Assembly: GCF_018614525.1 (NCBI RefSeq)
Contig: NZ_JAGGOL010000119.1
Coordinates: 1 to 46,663 of the forward strand
From: Streptomyces sp. ISL-11
Lineage (GTDB): Bacteria > Actinomycetota > Actinomycetes > Streptomycetales > Streptomycetaceae
Reading direction: 5' to 3'
Length of the DNA stretch: 46,663 nucleotides
Shown: positions 26,301 through 33,296 of the stretch, piece by piece
Numbering within the stretch: the first letter of the stretch is position 1
How the letters are laid out: every line of letters starts with the position of its first letter
Position numbers and translations under genes: made by a program
The notes under the pieces: generated by a model
Seen by the model: the letters and a program-made list of their open reading frames with translations, nothing else
Told to the model about the DNA's origin: nothing
Database searches by the model: none

Positions 26301-26728
26301 GCTCCGGTGAGGACGTTGTTGAGGAGGTAGTGCTGCATGGAGTACAGGTGGTAGCCGGTGGTGGCGTAGACGCCCACCCGGGTGCCGTCGCGCTCCCCGG
26401 GATAGCCGGCGTCCTCCAGGGCGTGCTGGGCGCACTCCAGGAACATCCGGTGCTGGGGGTCGGTGAGCTGTGCCTCGCGGGCGCTCATCCCGAAGTGCCG
26501 GGCGTCGAACCCGGCGATGTCGTCCAGCACGCCGGCCGCTCCGACGAAGTCGGGCGCGCCGTAGGCCTCCTCCGGGATGCCGGCGGCGGCCAGCTCCTCG
26601 TCGGTGAAGCGGGTGACGCGGTCCTCGCCGGCGTGGATCACGTGCCAGAAGTCCTCGGGGGTGTCGGCCCCGGGGAAGCGGAAGGCCATGCCGATGACGG
26701 CGACGGCCGGGTCGTGGGTCGGGCTCAC
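23324..26728 (-). CDS. type I polyketide synthase module, KS-AT-ACP
   Basis: This 1134-residue protein carries one minimal module. The ketosynthase spans about 7-430, with Cys184 (QTGCSSS), His320 (THGTGT) and His360 (NIGHLD) all present. The acyltransferase spans about 535-850, with Ser636 in GHSVG and an AFH signature near residue 737, which favours malonyl-CoA. The carrier protein has Ser949 (LGADSLQM). There is no ketoreductase, dehydratase or enoylreductase, so the product should stay a beta-ketoacyl thioester, the substrate for the aminotransferase of the next protein. A Pro/Glu/Gln-rich linker and an amphipathic helix (RRELEDLAHKLQQISQIQLQ, then MMSQLSQLLALQ) form a probable C-terminal docking element. 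No loading ligase or carrier precedes the KS. GTG at 26728 overlaps the exporter stop. Confidence 0.92.
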   Translation of the reverse strand: MSPTHDPAVAVIGMAFRFPGADTPEDFWHVIHAGEDRVTRFTDEELAAAGIPEEAYGAPDFVGAAGVLDDIAGFDARHFGMSAREAQLTDPQHRMFLECAQHALEDAGYPGERDGTRVGVYATTGYHLYSMQHYLLNNVLTGAPADDWLSRMQIMVGNYTDFTATRVSYRLGLTGPAVSVQTGCSSSLVAVQTAAQSLLLGDCDIALAGATAVHVPRVLGYRHVKGSILSRSGHLRAFDAAADGTVGGTGVAAVVLKPLGRALADGDTVHGVIRGWGVTNDGAGKQAYAAPSARGQRAAIRQALDRAGVGAETIGYLETHGTGTLKGDPIEFDGATAAFREDTDRVGYCAIGSTKANIGHLDVASGLAGLIKTLLVLQHGVVPPLANFTRPNPLLALDDSPFYIPRTARPWPDDGHPRRAGLTSLGVGGTNVHLVLEQPPAPAPRRGRAAPPGALVLSGTAEEALTANAAAFRDHLRRHPGTDLADLVTTAALGRTHGRHRLAVRGATPTALADALDAWLTGTRPTTVTTGTAPREGAVGVGLMFTGQAAPYPGMAAPLYERFPAAREVLDTCETHYRTLYGGSLLAGLLGTGARTRDDAVWPTDTAQPALFALQCALVRLWSDAGVAPAAVTGHSVGEYAALYAAGALTLEDGLRLTAERGRLMRRLCAPGAMTAVPLDRDGARALAAGTPGLELAVTNGAGSQVLAGPVDAMDRLPALLAERGLRGERLPVDRAFHTASMDPVLEPLRALLDGIAFRPVTVPFVSGLDGRVRAPGWVPDAGYCVRQTREPVRFDEALRGLAGLEGLAVLVEAGPHTTLSGLARRALPGLRAVPTLRRGAGLEPLWSAVAELYCAGADIDWRALVAGSGGRRIPLPGYRFQHTDHWTGPEPTAVSTTTPASKGAAVATHEAAVERVVRTIVELTAQHLGHDPGAIGGDTSFFDLGADSLQMISVLRELEQEHRVKVAMRELFEETGTPRQLAELIVGRMGSVPPPAPAEAVYEPVAAEPVAEAVGEPVAVGLVGERPAVYEPVASQPQPQPLLVPVPVSPPQPLAAPQPLAAPEPVAAPEYATRRELEDLAHKLQQISQIQLQMMSQLSQLLALQTAAATAGLNGTLTHSNNTGNTSNGKVAQ

Positions 26729-27999
26729 GCGCTGTGTCCTTCCGCCGTGGGGAGGTCCCTGCCCGGCGCGGGCGCCCCGTCGGCCCGTTCGCCGCCCCGC
26801 CGTGCCGTCGCGGTGCCGCGCCGGAACAGCAGGACGAGGAGGGCCAGGCACAGGGCGATGGCGATGCCGTGGAAGACGGCCACCACCGGCAGGGGGGCGA
26901 AGTGGTCGAGCAGGGCCGCGCTGACGATCATGCCCAGGCCGAAGCCGGCGTTCTCGGCGGACGCGGACAACCCGAAGAGGCGGCCGCGCCGCTCGTCGGG
27001 GACGGCCTGGAGCCGCGTGACGTACACGATCTCCGTGAAGCCGTCGGCCATCCCGGCGATCAGCGCGACGACGACGGCCGCGGCGGTGGGCAGACCGGCG
27101 AAGACGAGGATGAACGCCGCGGACATCACGCAGGAACCGAGCGCGAACGCCCGCTCCCCCGGACTCCGTCCGCCCTTGGCCATGAAGCGGCCGCACACCT
27201 GCTGCGCGACGATGTTGCCGAACGCCCAGGTCGTCCAGAACTGGCTGATGAACGTGGCCGGGTGGGCGGGGTCCAGGCCGTCGGAGTAGATGGGCAGGGC
27301 GACGTTGTGGGAGGAGGACCCCAGCCCGTCGGCGGCCCGTACGGCGATCATCAGCGCCAGCAGGGGCGCCGTCCGCAGCAGCGCCCGGGTGCCCCACCGG
27401 GCGGTGCCGTCGGCCGCCTCCTCCCGCTCCTCCTCCCCCGCCACCGCCCGGGTGCGGACGGGCAGCAGGAAGAGGACCGTCGCCGAGACCACGAAGGACG
27501 CGGCGTCGAGGGCGAAGGCCGTGGTGTAGCCGAGCTGTGCCACGACCACTCCGGAGGAGGCGAATCCGGCGATCATCGCCAGGGACCGGCCCGTCACCAG
27601 CAGGCCGTTGGCCCGGGCCCGGTGCTCGGGCCCGACGATCTCCGGGACGCTGCTGCGCAGCGCCACCGTGGACAGGGTCGAGCAGGCGCCGGTCACCACG
27701 GCCAGCGCGAAGAGCAGCGCGACCCGCCCGCCGGCGGGCACGAGCAGCAGCACCAGCAGTGCCGCGGCCTGGGTGAGGTCGGCGCCCACCATGAGCCGCT
27801 TGCGGTCGTAACGCGTGACGAGGCGGCCGCTGACGAACCCCGAGGCGACGCTGGTGATCAGGCGTACGGCCATGAAGAGCCCGGCGGTGAGGGCGCTTCC
27901 CGTCACGTGGTAGATGAAGACGTTGAGCGCCACCATGTTGAGGTAGCTGCCGTACGCCGAGATCCCGTTGCCCATGACGAGCAGGCGGAAGTGCCCCAC
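26725..27999 (-). CDS. MFS exporter
   Basis: The 424-residue product has about twelve hydrophobic segments and the MFS cytoplasmic loop after helix 2 (SGRLVTRYDRKRLMVGADL), as in DHA3/enterobactin-exporter-like permeases. The start is the GTG at 27999 (GHFRLLVMGNGISAYGS), because a strong GGAGGGGA lies six bases upstream; longer in-frame starts have no such site. It is the first gene of a leftward transcript and overlaps the PKS gene by four bases (GTGA), so its expression is tied to synthesis. Export of the product, and with it self-protection, is the likely role. This is inferred from context, not from any substrate-specific residue. Confidence 0.87.
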   Translation of the reverse strand: MGHFRLLVMGNGISAYGSYLNMVALNVFIYHVTGSALTAGLFMAVRLITSVASGFVSGRLVTRYDRKRLMVGADLTQAAALLVLLLVPAGGRVALLFALAVVTGACSTLSTVALRSSVPEIVGPEHRARANGLLVTGRSLAMIAGFASSGVVVAQLGYTTAFALDAASFVVSATVLFLLPVRTRAVAGEEEREEAADGTARWGTRALLRTAPLLALMIAVRAADGLGSSSHNVALPIYSDGLDPAHPATFISQFWTTWAFGNIVAQQVCGRFMAKGGRSPGERAFALGSCVMSAAFILVFAGLPTAAAVVVALIAGMADGFTEIVYVTRLQAVPDERRGRLFGLSASAENAGFGLGMIVSAALLDHFAPLPVVAVFHGIAIALCLALLVLLFRRGTATARRGGERADGAPAPGRDLPTAEGHSA

Positions 28000-28146
28000 G
28001 CGCGTTCCCCTCCAGTCGGCCTCCGGATGCCGCCGCGGTCGGCGGAGGTCGCTCCCACACTCGTCCGGTTCGAAGCCCTCCTGGAGCCACGCGAGTTGGG
28101 GACTTGACAACCGGCCGGGCGTTCACCTCCGGGGAGTTGGGCGGGG

Positions 28147-28168
28147 AAAAGTGGGGGGCACCACTTTT
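28147..28168. promoter_or_regulatory. perfect inverted repeat in the divergent control region
   Basis: AAAAGTGG at 28147-28154 pairs with CCACTTTT at 28161-28168 around GGGGCA. It lies in the 300-base gap between the leftward MFS-PKS-synthetase operon and the rightward LuxR-type gene, just upstream of a candidate promoter. The A/T ends stand out in this DNA. A regulator-binding site or, less likely, a terminator-like hairpin are both possible. Confidence 0.55.
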
Positions 28169-28171
28169 TGC

Positions 28172-28199
28172 TTGCATTTCACCGCGTTCGTGGTTAGAT
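28172..28199 (+). promoter_or_regulatory. candidate promoter of the LuxR-type gene
   Basis: TTGCAT at 28172-28177 and TTAGAT at 28194-28199 are spaced by 16 bases, about 100 bases before the LuxR-type ATG. The match to consensus is moderate. It adjoins the inverted repeat at 28147-28168. Confidence 0.35.
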
Positions 28200-28300
28200 C
28201 CCCTTGTGTGTCACGCGGCGTAGTGCTTCGCGCACGGCTCCACCGGGCCGTCGCCGGAGCGCCGCGTGCCGGCTGACCCGCCATACCACGTGGAGAGAAC

Positions 28301-28522
28301 ATGCCCGGCCACAGCGTCCAGAGCGAGCCACCGAGCCTGTCGCCCCGTGAGCGTGAGGTCCTGGCCCACATCGGCGCCGGCCTGACGTACCACCAGATCG
28401 CCACGCGCCTGGGCATCAGCGTGCACACCGTGGGCACCTACACCCGCCGCATCCGCGCCAAACGCCCGGCCCCCACGCTCGCCGACCTGGTCCGCCTCAG
28501 CCTGACCCTGGACGGCGTCTGA
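28301..28522 (+). CDS. stand-alone LuxR/GerE-type HTH protein
   Basis: This 73-residue protein is almost entirely a GerE-type helix-turn-helix (LSPREREVLAHIGAGLTYHQ, then IATRLGISVHTVGTYTRRIR). It lacks any receiver, ATPase or autoinducer domain. A GGAGAG site precedes the ATG at 28301. Full-length LuxR regulators are 200 or more residues, so this is a domain-only regulator, as known for a few small GerE-like proteins. It is transcribed away from the biosynthetic operon, with a shared 300-base control region holding a perfect inverted repeat. Pathway-specific control of the operon is a reasonable inference. Truncation of a larger gene is less likely, because the start and ribosome site look proper. 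Confidence 0.75.
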   Translation: MPGHSVQSEPPSLSPREREVLAHIGAGLTYHQIATRLGISVHTVGTYTRRIRAKRPAPTLADLVRLSLTLDGV

Positions 28523-28582
28523 GCCCGCCATCGCCTACGGTGCCGGGAGAAGCGGGGGCGGGAGAACAGTGAGGAGACAGCG

Positions 28583-29110
28583 GTGACGGGACGGGCGTTG
28601 ATTTCGGGTGTCGGCGGCAAGGAGCCGGACATCGATCCCTCGGCGTTCACCGCGCCGACGTCGGTCGTGATCGGCGAGGTCACGATGGCCGCGGGCGCCA
28701 GTGTCTGGTACCACGCCGTGCTGCGGGCCGACTGCGGGCCGATCAGCCTCGGCGCGGACAGCAACATCCAGGACAACTGCACGGTGCACGTGGACCCGGG
28801 ATTCCCCGTGACCGTCGGCGAGCGGGTGACCGTCGGCCACAACGCCGTGCTGCACGGCTGCACGGTCGGGGACGACGTACTGATCGGCATGGGCGCGACC
28901 GTCCTCAACGGCGCCACGATCGGAGCCGGATCACTGATCGCCGCCCAGGCCCTGGTCCCCCAGGGCATGCGGGTGCCGCCGGGCTCCTTGGTCGCCGGAG
29001 TGCCCGCGAAGATCCGCCGGGAACTGACCGCCGAGGAGCGTGAGCACATCAGGCACAACGCCACGATGTACCTGGACCTGGCGAAGGCCCACCGCGAGGT
29101 GGGGGCCTGA
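28583..29110 (+). CDS. gamma-carbonic-anhydrase-like hexapeptide protein
   Basis: The 175-residue product is a short left-handed beta-helix protein of the gamma-carbonic anhydrase/YrdA-PaaY type. It contains SVWYHAVLRADCGPISLGAD, the NIQDNCTVHVDPG block and VTVGHNAVLHGCTVGDDVLI. These supply the three His residues that bind zinc at the trimer interface, and the C-terminal helix EEREHIRHNATMYLDLAKAH completes the fold. Proteins of this group may hydrate CO2, act as thioesterases or have unknown roles. The GTG at 28583 has a GAGGAG site upstream. It lies between the LuxR-type gene and a sulfotransferase on the same strand. Similar genes are common in Streptomyces core genomes, so membership of the biosynthetic locus is doubtful. 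Confidence 0.85.
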   Translation: MTGRALISGVGGKEPDIDPSAFTAPTSVVIGEVTMAAGASVWYHAVLRADCGPISLGADSNIQDNCTVHVDPGFPVTVGERVTVGHNAVLHGCTVGDDVLIGMGATVLNGATIGAGSLIAAQALVPQGMRVPPGSLVAGVPAKIRRELTAEEREHIRHNATMYLDLAKAHREVGA

Positions 29111-29187
29111 CAACGCGATCTCGCGTGATGGGAGAGCAGCGAGGTGGGACCGAGGTGCATGATGCCGGGGGTGTACGGAGTGGCGGT

Positions 29188-30135
29188 ATGAGTACGGCCG
29201 GGACCGGCGAGCCGCCAGGGCAGGAGCACCTTTCCGCGCTGCCCACGACACGCGGGATCATGCTGCCGCGCTGGAAGGTCCTGTACGTGGTCACCCCGAA
29301 AGCGGCGTGCACCAGCCTGTTGTCGATGTTCGCCGAGCTGCAGCGGGAACCCCGCGAGGCGTTCCGGGCCTCCCTCGCGCCCGAAGTGACCAGGGCGCTG
29401 GCGATCCACGACTTCAGCTGCTGGCAGCACACCCGTACGCTCCGGCAGCTGACCGAACCTGAGTGGCGGCAGATCAGGGACGACCCGGGATGGTTCGTCT
29501 TCTGCGTCACCCGGCATCCGCTTGCGCGTCTGTGGTCAGCCTGGCAGTCCAAACTCCTGCTGCGCGAGCCGTACTACGCCCGGCGCTACGCCGCCCGTCC
29601 CTGGTTCCCGCGCATACCCCACCGGCTCGACGAAGTCGTGGAGGATTTCGAGTCCTTCGTCGACGCCCTGCAGCACGAGACCGGCCTGCTCGACGGCAAC
29701 TCGCACTGGCGGCCCCAGACCACCCTCTTGCGGCCCGACGCCTTTCCGTACCGCCATATCGGCAAGGTCGAGGAACTTCAGAACACCGTGGACCTGCTGG
29801 GAGACCACCTCAAGCGACAGGGCTGGACGGAACCCTTGACGCCTCCGCGCGAGAACGCCACCCCCATTCCCCTGCCGCTCGCCCAGCTTTCACGGCGCGT
29901 GATCCAGACAGTAGAGCGCCTTTACGCACGAGATCTCGCTCTGCTCGCCTATTCTCCAACGCCCCTTCCGGCACTACCTGTTCCTGGCGCACCGTGCCCG
30001 GGACAGTGCACCGATCTGCTGCTGCGCGCCGCCCGGATGATCACCGAACGCAACGAGCGCCTGGCGGATGTCCTCGCATTGGCGCGCGGAAGACGTCCGG
30101 CTGTCGAAACAAGCGGCCACCAGCACCGAAGGTGA
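29188..30135 (+). CDS. sulfotransferase-family protein
   Basis: The 315-residue product has the PAPS-binding signatures of the Golgi-type sulfotransferase family. The 5'-phosphosulfate loop VTPKAACTSLLSMF starts at residue 35 and the 3'-phosphate strand-helix CVTRHPLARLWSAW at about residue 106. A later HIGKVEELQNTVDLLGDHL segment is also typical. The likely reaction is transfer of sulfate from PAPS to a hydroxyl of a sugar, lipid or metabolite. The ATG at 29188 (STAGTGEPPGQ) has ACGGAG seven bases upstream and is preferred to the ATG at 29125. It flanks the hybrid synthetase locus but points away from it. Sulfation of the predicted alpha-hydroxyl is an attractive but untested idea. Confidence 0.75.
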   Translation: MSTAGTGEPPGQEHLSALPTTRGIMLPRWKVLYVVTPKAACTSLLSMFAELQREPREAFRASLAPEVTRALAIHDFSCWQHTRTLRQLTEPEWRQIRDDPGWFVFCVTRHPLARLWSAWQSKLLLREPYYARRYAARPWFPRIPHRLDEVVEDFESFVDALQHETGLLDGNSHWRPQTTLLRPDAFPYRHIGKVEELQNTVDLLGDHLKRQGWTEPLTPPRENATPIPLPLAQLSRRVIQTVERLYARDLALLAYSPTPLPALPVPGAPCPGQCTDLLLRAARMITERNERLADVLALARGRRPAVETSGHQHRR

Positions 30136-30246
30136 TCACCGAAGGGAGCCATTCCCGAACGTGGCACCGGCCCGGATCACGAGCATCGCCATCGTCCCGC
30201 GAGCACAGCCGGGACCGCGGCCGCGTCGGCGCCGGCCCGGGGGGCG

Positions 30247-30654
30247 TCAGCAGGCGATCACCAAGGAGAACGGGCGGTCGTCGTCGACGCTCTGGCTCGA
30301 CGGTGTCGCCGTGCGGACGAACAAGGTGCTGGAACTCACCGCACCGACCAGGATCGACGAGGTGCCGGGGCCGGGGTCCGAGCCGCCGTTCGTGTTCAGG
30401 GTGCCGGTCAGCGCGCAGTTGCTCGCGTTGAAGTTCGTGTACAGGTTGTAGCGGCCGTTGCCGAACTTGTACACGCCGGTGATGCCCGAGCCGGCCACGA
30501 GGGATCCGCCGGCGGTGACCTTGGCCCAGTAGGTCGTGGCCGCTGTGGTCCCCGTGCCTGCCGTGGGCGCGGCCGACGCCCCTGAGGTGATGAACGCTCC
30601 GCCAGCCACGAGCGCGAGGGCTCCCACCGCCACCGTTCTGCCGCGTCTGTTCAT
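30247..30654 (-). CDS. small secreted protein
   Basis: The 135-residue product has a clear signal peptide (MNRRGRTVAVGALALVAGGA, then cleavage near GASA-AP). The mature domain is rich in Thr, Ser and Gly (YWAKVTAGGSLVAGSGITGV, YKFGNGRYNLYTNFNASNCA) and ends DDRPFSLVIAC with two Cys that could pair. The ATG at 30654 has GGGGAG upstream. It resembles small exported Streptomyces proteins of unknown function. No catalytic motif is seen. Confidence 0.75.
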   Translation of the reverse strand: MNRRGRTVAVGALALVAGGAFITSGASAAPTAGTGTTAATTYWAKVTAGGSLVAGSGITGVYKFGNGRYNLYTNFNASNCALTGTLNTNGGSDPGPGTSSILVGAVSSSTLFVRTATPSSQSVDDDRPFSLVIAC

Positions 30655-30819
30655 CCGTCTCCCCTTCCGGAAGGTGCCTGGGGCCCGAGGATGGAGGGGT
30701 GACCGGCAGATGGGAAGGGCCGGGGAAGGACCCGGACCGCCGAGCGGACCCGAGGAGCCATTTCCGGCCTCCCGGAGGGATCCCCGGCGCGTCGCGGATC
30801 CCGGAGGCCCCGGCCCGTA

Positions 30820-30866
30820 CACGGATGAGGGCCCGACGGCGCATCGCCGTCGGGCCCTCATCCGTG
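30820..30866. terminator. 22-bp perfect hairpin after the DedA gene
   Basis: A 22-bp perfect inverted repeat at 30820-30841 and 30845-30866 encloses a CAT loop; the inner arm reads GGGCCCGACGGCG. It lies 15 bases beyond the stop of the leftward DedA gene and is exceptionally long and exact. It is a strong terminator for that gene and could block read-through in both directions. Confidence 0.85.
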
Positions 30867-30880
30867 CGGGACGTCCGTCG

Positions 30881-31540
30881 TCACTCCGCGACGGCGGCGG
30901 CCTCAGGCTCGGCCGGGGACGCGGCGGAGTTCGCCGCCTCGGCCTTCTTGGCCTTGATCCGCATGACGACGAACGAGCCGAGGCCGAAGAGCACGGCGGC
31001 GACGAGGCCGAGGTAGGAGAACTGCTTCAGCCACTTCTCGGCGACCTTGCCGACGCTGTAGATCACCGCGACCGTGCCGCCGGCCCAGACGATGCCACCG
31101 AGGACGTTGGCGATGAGGAACTTCCAGTACGGCATCTTCAGCACGCCCGCCAGCGGACCCGCGAAGATCCGCAGCAGGGCGATGAAGCGACCGACGAAGA
31201 CCGCCCACATGCCCCACTTCTTGAAGGACCGCTCGGCGGTGGCCACGTGGTGCGGCCCGAAATGCTTGGGGAACTTGCGGCCGAGCCACTCCAGGAGCGG
31301 CTTGCCGCCCTTGCGGCCGATCAGATAGCCGATCGAGTCACCGATGATCGCGCCGGCCACGGCGCACGCCCCCAGGACGTACGGATTGATGTGGTCCTGT
31401 GTGGCGGCCATCAGGGTGGCACTGACAAGGACGATCTCGCCGGGGAGCGGGATGCCCAGGCTCTCCAGCCCGATGACCCCGCCCACCAGGAGGTAGACGG
31501 CGATCGCCGGTACGGTTTCGAGCCACTCCTGGATGTGCAA
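30881..31540 (-). CDS. DedA-family membrane protein
   Basis: The 219-residue protein has four to five hydrophobic helices and the family landmarks: LESLGIPLPGEIVLV near the N-terminus, GDSIGYLIGRKGG, and FVGRFIALLRIFAGPLAGVL with the conserved GR...RxxxxxxAG pattern. The C-terminus is Ala/Glu-rich. DedA proteins are inner-membrane proteins linked to lipid carrier or phospholipid translocation and to proton-motive-force and envelope homeostasis. The specific cargo here is unknown. The ATG at 31540 follows GAGGAACCGGC about ten bases upstream. The gene seems to be transcribed alone and ends at a strong hairpin. Confidence 0.9.
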   Translation of the reverse strand: MHIQEWLETVPAIAVYLLVGGVIGLESLGIPLPGEIVLVSATLMAATQDHINPYVLGACAVAGAIIGDSIGYLIGRKGGKPLLEWLGRKFPKHFGPHHVATAERSFKKWGMWAVFVGRFIALLRIFAGPLAGVLKMPYWKFLIANVLGGIVWAGGTVAVIYSVGKVAEKWLKQFSYLGLVAAVLFGLGSFVVMRIKAKKAEAANSAASPAEPEAAAVAE

Positions 31541-31691
31541 CGCCGGTTCCTCCCCGGTTGACGACCTGTGCCCGGCGTGCGCCGTGAGGCGCGCGCACGC
31601 CGGGAAGCCTACTGGAGGTAAGGACTCACTCCGGGGGGCGTGGGTTGCGGCCGAGACCCTTTTGTTGTGAGTCCGCCCGGTCGGGGATGCC

Positions 31692-32144
31692 TCAGCTGTT
31701 CGGACGCAGCGTCCAGACCACGGTCATCTCGCCCGTCACGGCGCCGTCCTCGCGCGTGATCGCGATGCGCACCGGGAACTCCGGGCGCTCTCCGGCGTCG
31801 AGCTCCGCGACGATCTCGGCGGCGGGGCGGCCCAGCTCGGCGGTGGCGGTGACGGGGCCCTTGGCGAGCTTCTTGTAGCCGATCTCGGCGCGGACGGCCA
31901 GCGGCACCGCGCGGGAGAGCTGGTCGCCGAAGGCGGCCAGGACGATCGCCCCGCTCGCGGACTCGGCGAGGGTGAACATCGCGCCGGCGTGCGGGCCCCC
32001 GACGTGATTGTGGTAGTCGGGCTGGTCGGGCAGGCTGACGACGGCGCGCTGCGCGGTGACCTCGCCGAAGACGAGGTTGAGCGTACGGGCCATGGGCACG
32101 GTGGCCACGAGCATGTCGCCGATCGAGGGCTGGTTCTCAGACAT
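31692..32144 (-). CDS. hotdog-fold thioesterase-like protein (DUF4442/PaaI type)
   Basis: The 150-residue product has the hotdog outline: an N-terminal helix, then PDYHNHVGGPHAGAMFTLAE on the central helix with the HN-HVGGPHAG catalytic-type segment, followed by IVLAAFGDQLSRAVPLAVRA, IGYKKLAKGPVTATAEL and a final strand EMTVVWTLR. These proteins usually hydrolyse acyl-CoA or acyl-carrier thioesters. It is about 500 bases downstream of other housekeeping genes and well away from the PKS, so I do not link it to release of the hybrid product. The start at 32144 lacks a clear ribosome site. Confidence 0.8.
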   Translation of the reverse strand: MSENQPSIGDMLVATVPMARTLNLVFGEVTAQRAVVSLPDQPDYHNHVGGPHAGAMFTLAESASGAIVLAAFGDQLSRAVPLAVRAEIGYKKLAKGPVTATAELGRPAAEIVAELDAGERPEFPVRIAITREDGAVTGEMTVVWTLRPNS

Positions 32145-32227
32145 ACCAGGAAGTTACCAGCCGGTAGCAAGTGGTGGAAGGGGCCGCCAGTCACCGATGT
32201 CATCTACTGCCTCTATGGTTATCGGCC

Positions 32228-33265
32228 ATGTGGCCAGGACAGCAGCCGCCCGGGGGCGAGCAGAACCCGCACGACCAGAACCCGTACCAGACGCCGGGGC
32301 CTCAGCCCGGGCCTCAGCCGGGGTTCCAGCAGCCGAACCCGTACCAGCAGCCGGGGTACGCGCCGCCCGGCTACGGGCCGCAGCAGAACCCGTACCAGCA
32401 GGCCGGACAGCCCGGCTCGACCGTCCCCCAGTGGCCGGCCGCGGCACCGCCCGGCGCCCCTGAGCCGCCGCGTGACAACCGCAGGCGCACCACGGTGATC
32501 GCGATCGGTGCCGCCGTCGCGGTGGTCGCGGCGGCCGTGGTCACCGGGGTCGTCGTGCTGAAGGACGACGACAAGCAGAACGTGGCGAAGACCGACCCGA
32601 AGGCGTCGGCCTCCGCGTCGGCTCCCGCTTCGGCCACTCCCTCGGCCGGCGGGTCCCAGGAGCCTCTCGACAATCCGCGCGGCGGCGAGGAGATCAAGCC
32701 GGTGATCGCCGGCTGGAAGGTCGTCACCAACAACAAGCGCCACAACGCCTTCGACGTCCCGCCGGAGTGGAAGGTGGCCTCGCCGGGCATGAGCTTCGGC
32801 ATCACGGAGGAGGGCGACAAGTCCCTCGCGCCCAAGGGCATCAGCATGTCCGGTGTGGCGTTCTTCAACGAGGACCGCTGCGAGAAGGACACCAATCCCG
32901 TCGCCGCCGGCACCAAGGGTGCCCAGGGCGCCAAGAGCGAGGCCGACGCCGCCGAGAACGAGGCGCTGAACTGGGTGTTCTACGCCTTCGACCAGAAGAA
33001 GACGGGGAAGTTCAACTATTCCAAGGGCAAGCCGTTCAAGAGCGACTACGGCCTGACCGGAACCTCCTCCTCGGCGACGGTCACCGGTATCAGCGCCAAG
33101 CGCCGGTGTGCCTCCAGCGGCAAGGCCTTCACCGTGACGTACAAGGACACCCAGGGCGACCTGGCCACGTGGTGTCTCTACAGCGCCACGGGCACCGAGG
33201 ACGAGGTCTCCGACGACGTCATCAAGAAGATCATGAGCTCGCTCAGGCCGCTCAAGGACTCCTGA
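32228..33265 (+). CDS. membrane protein with Pro/Gln-rich N-terminus
   Basis: The 345-residue product starts with about 80 residues rich in Pro, Gln, Gly and Tyr (NPYQQPGYAPPGYGPQQNPY). One transmembrane helix follows (TVIAIGAAVAVVAAAVVTGV), then a Ser/Ala/Pro linker and an extracellular domain of about 190 residues (IAGWKVVTNNKRHNAFDVPP, and the ending DVIKKIMSSLRPLK). This layout is very common in Streptomyces; the outer domain may be the one recently labelled DUF8017. It contains three Cys in the later half. The ATG at 32228 gives the usual N-terminus. A cell-envelope role is likely but undefined. Confidence 0.8.
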   Translation: MWPGQQPPGGEQNPHDQNPYQTPGPQPGPQPGFQQPNPYQQPGYAPPGYGPQQNPYQQAGQPGSTVPQWPAAAPPGAPEPPRDNRRRTTVIAIGAAVAVVAAAVVTGVVVLKDDDKQNVAKTDPKASASASAPASATPSAGGSQEPLDNPRGGEEIKPVIAGWKVVTNNKRHNAFDVPPEWKVASPGMSFGITEEGDKSLAPKGISMSGVAFFNEDRCEKDTNPVAAGTKGAQGAKSEADAAENEALNWVFYAFDQKKTGKFNYSKGKPFKSDYGLTGTSSSATVTGISAKRRCASSGKAFTVTYKDTQGDLATWCLYSATGTEDEVSDDVIKKIMSSLRPLKDS

Positions 33266-33296
33266 CCGGCTCCCCCCGGCTGCCCGCCGGGCGGCG

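Noticed and set aside
23249..27289. A 1346-codon open frame on the plus strand opposite the PKS and exporter
   Set aside because: Same reason: KS, AT, ACP and MFS motifs are intact on the minus strand, and the plus-strand product is low-complexity Gly/Arg/Val-rich sequence.
31692..32144. Hotdog thioesterase as the missing release enzyme of the hybrid synthetase
   Set aside because: It is 8 kb from the synthetase start beyond housekeeping genes, and resembles general PaaI/DUF4442 proteins.
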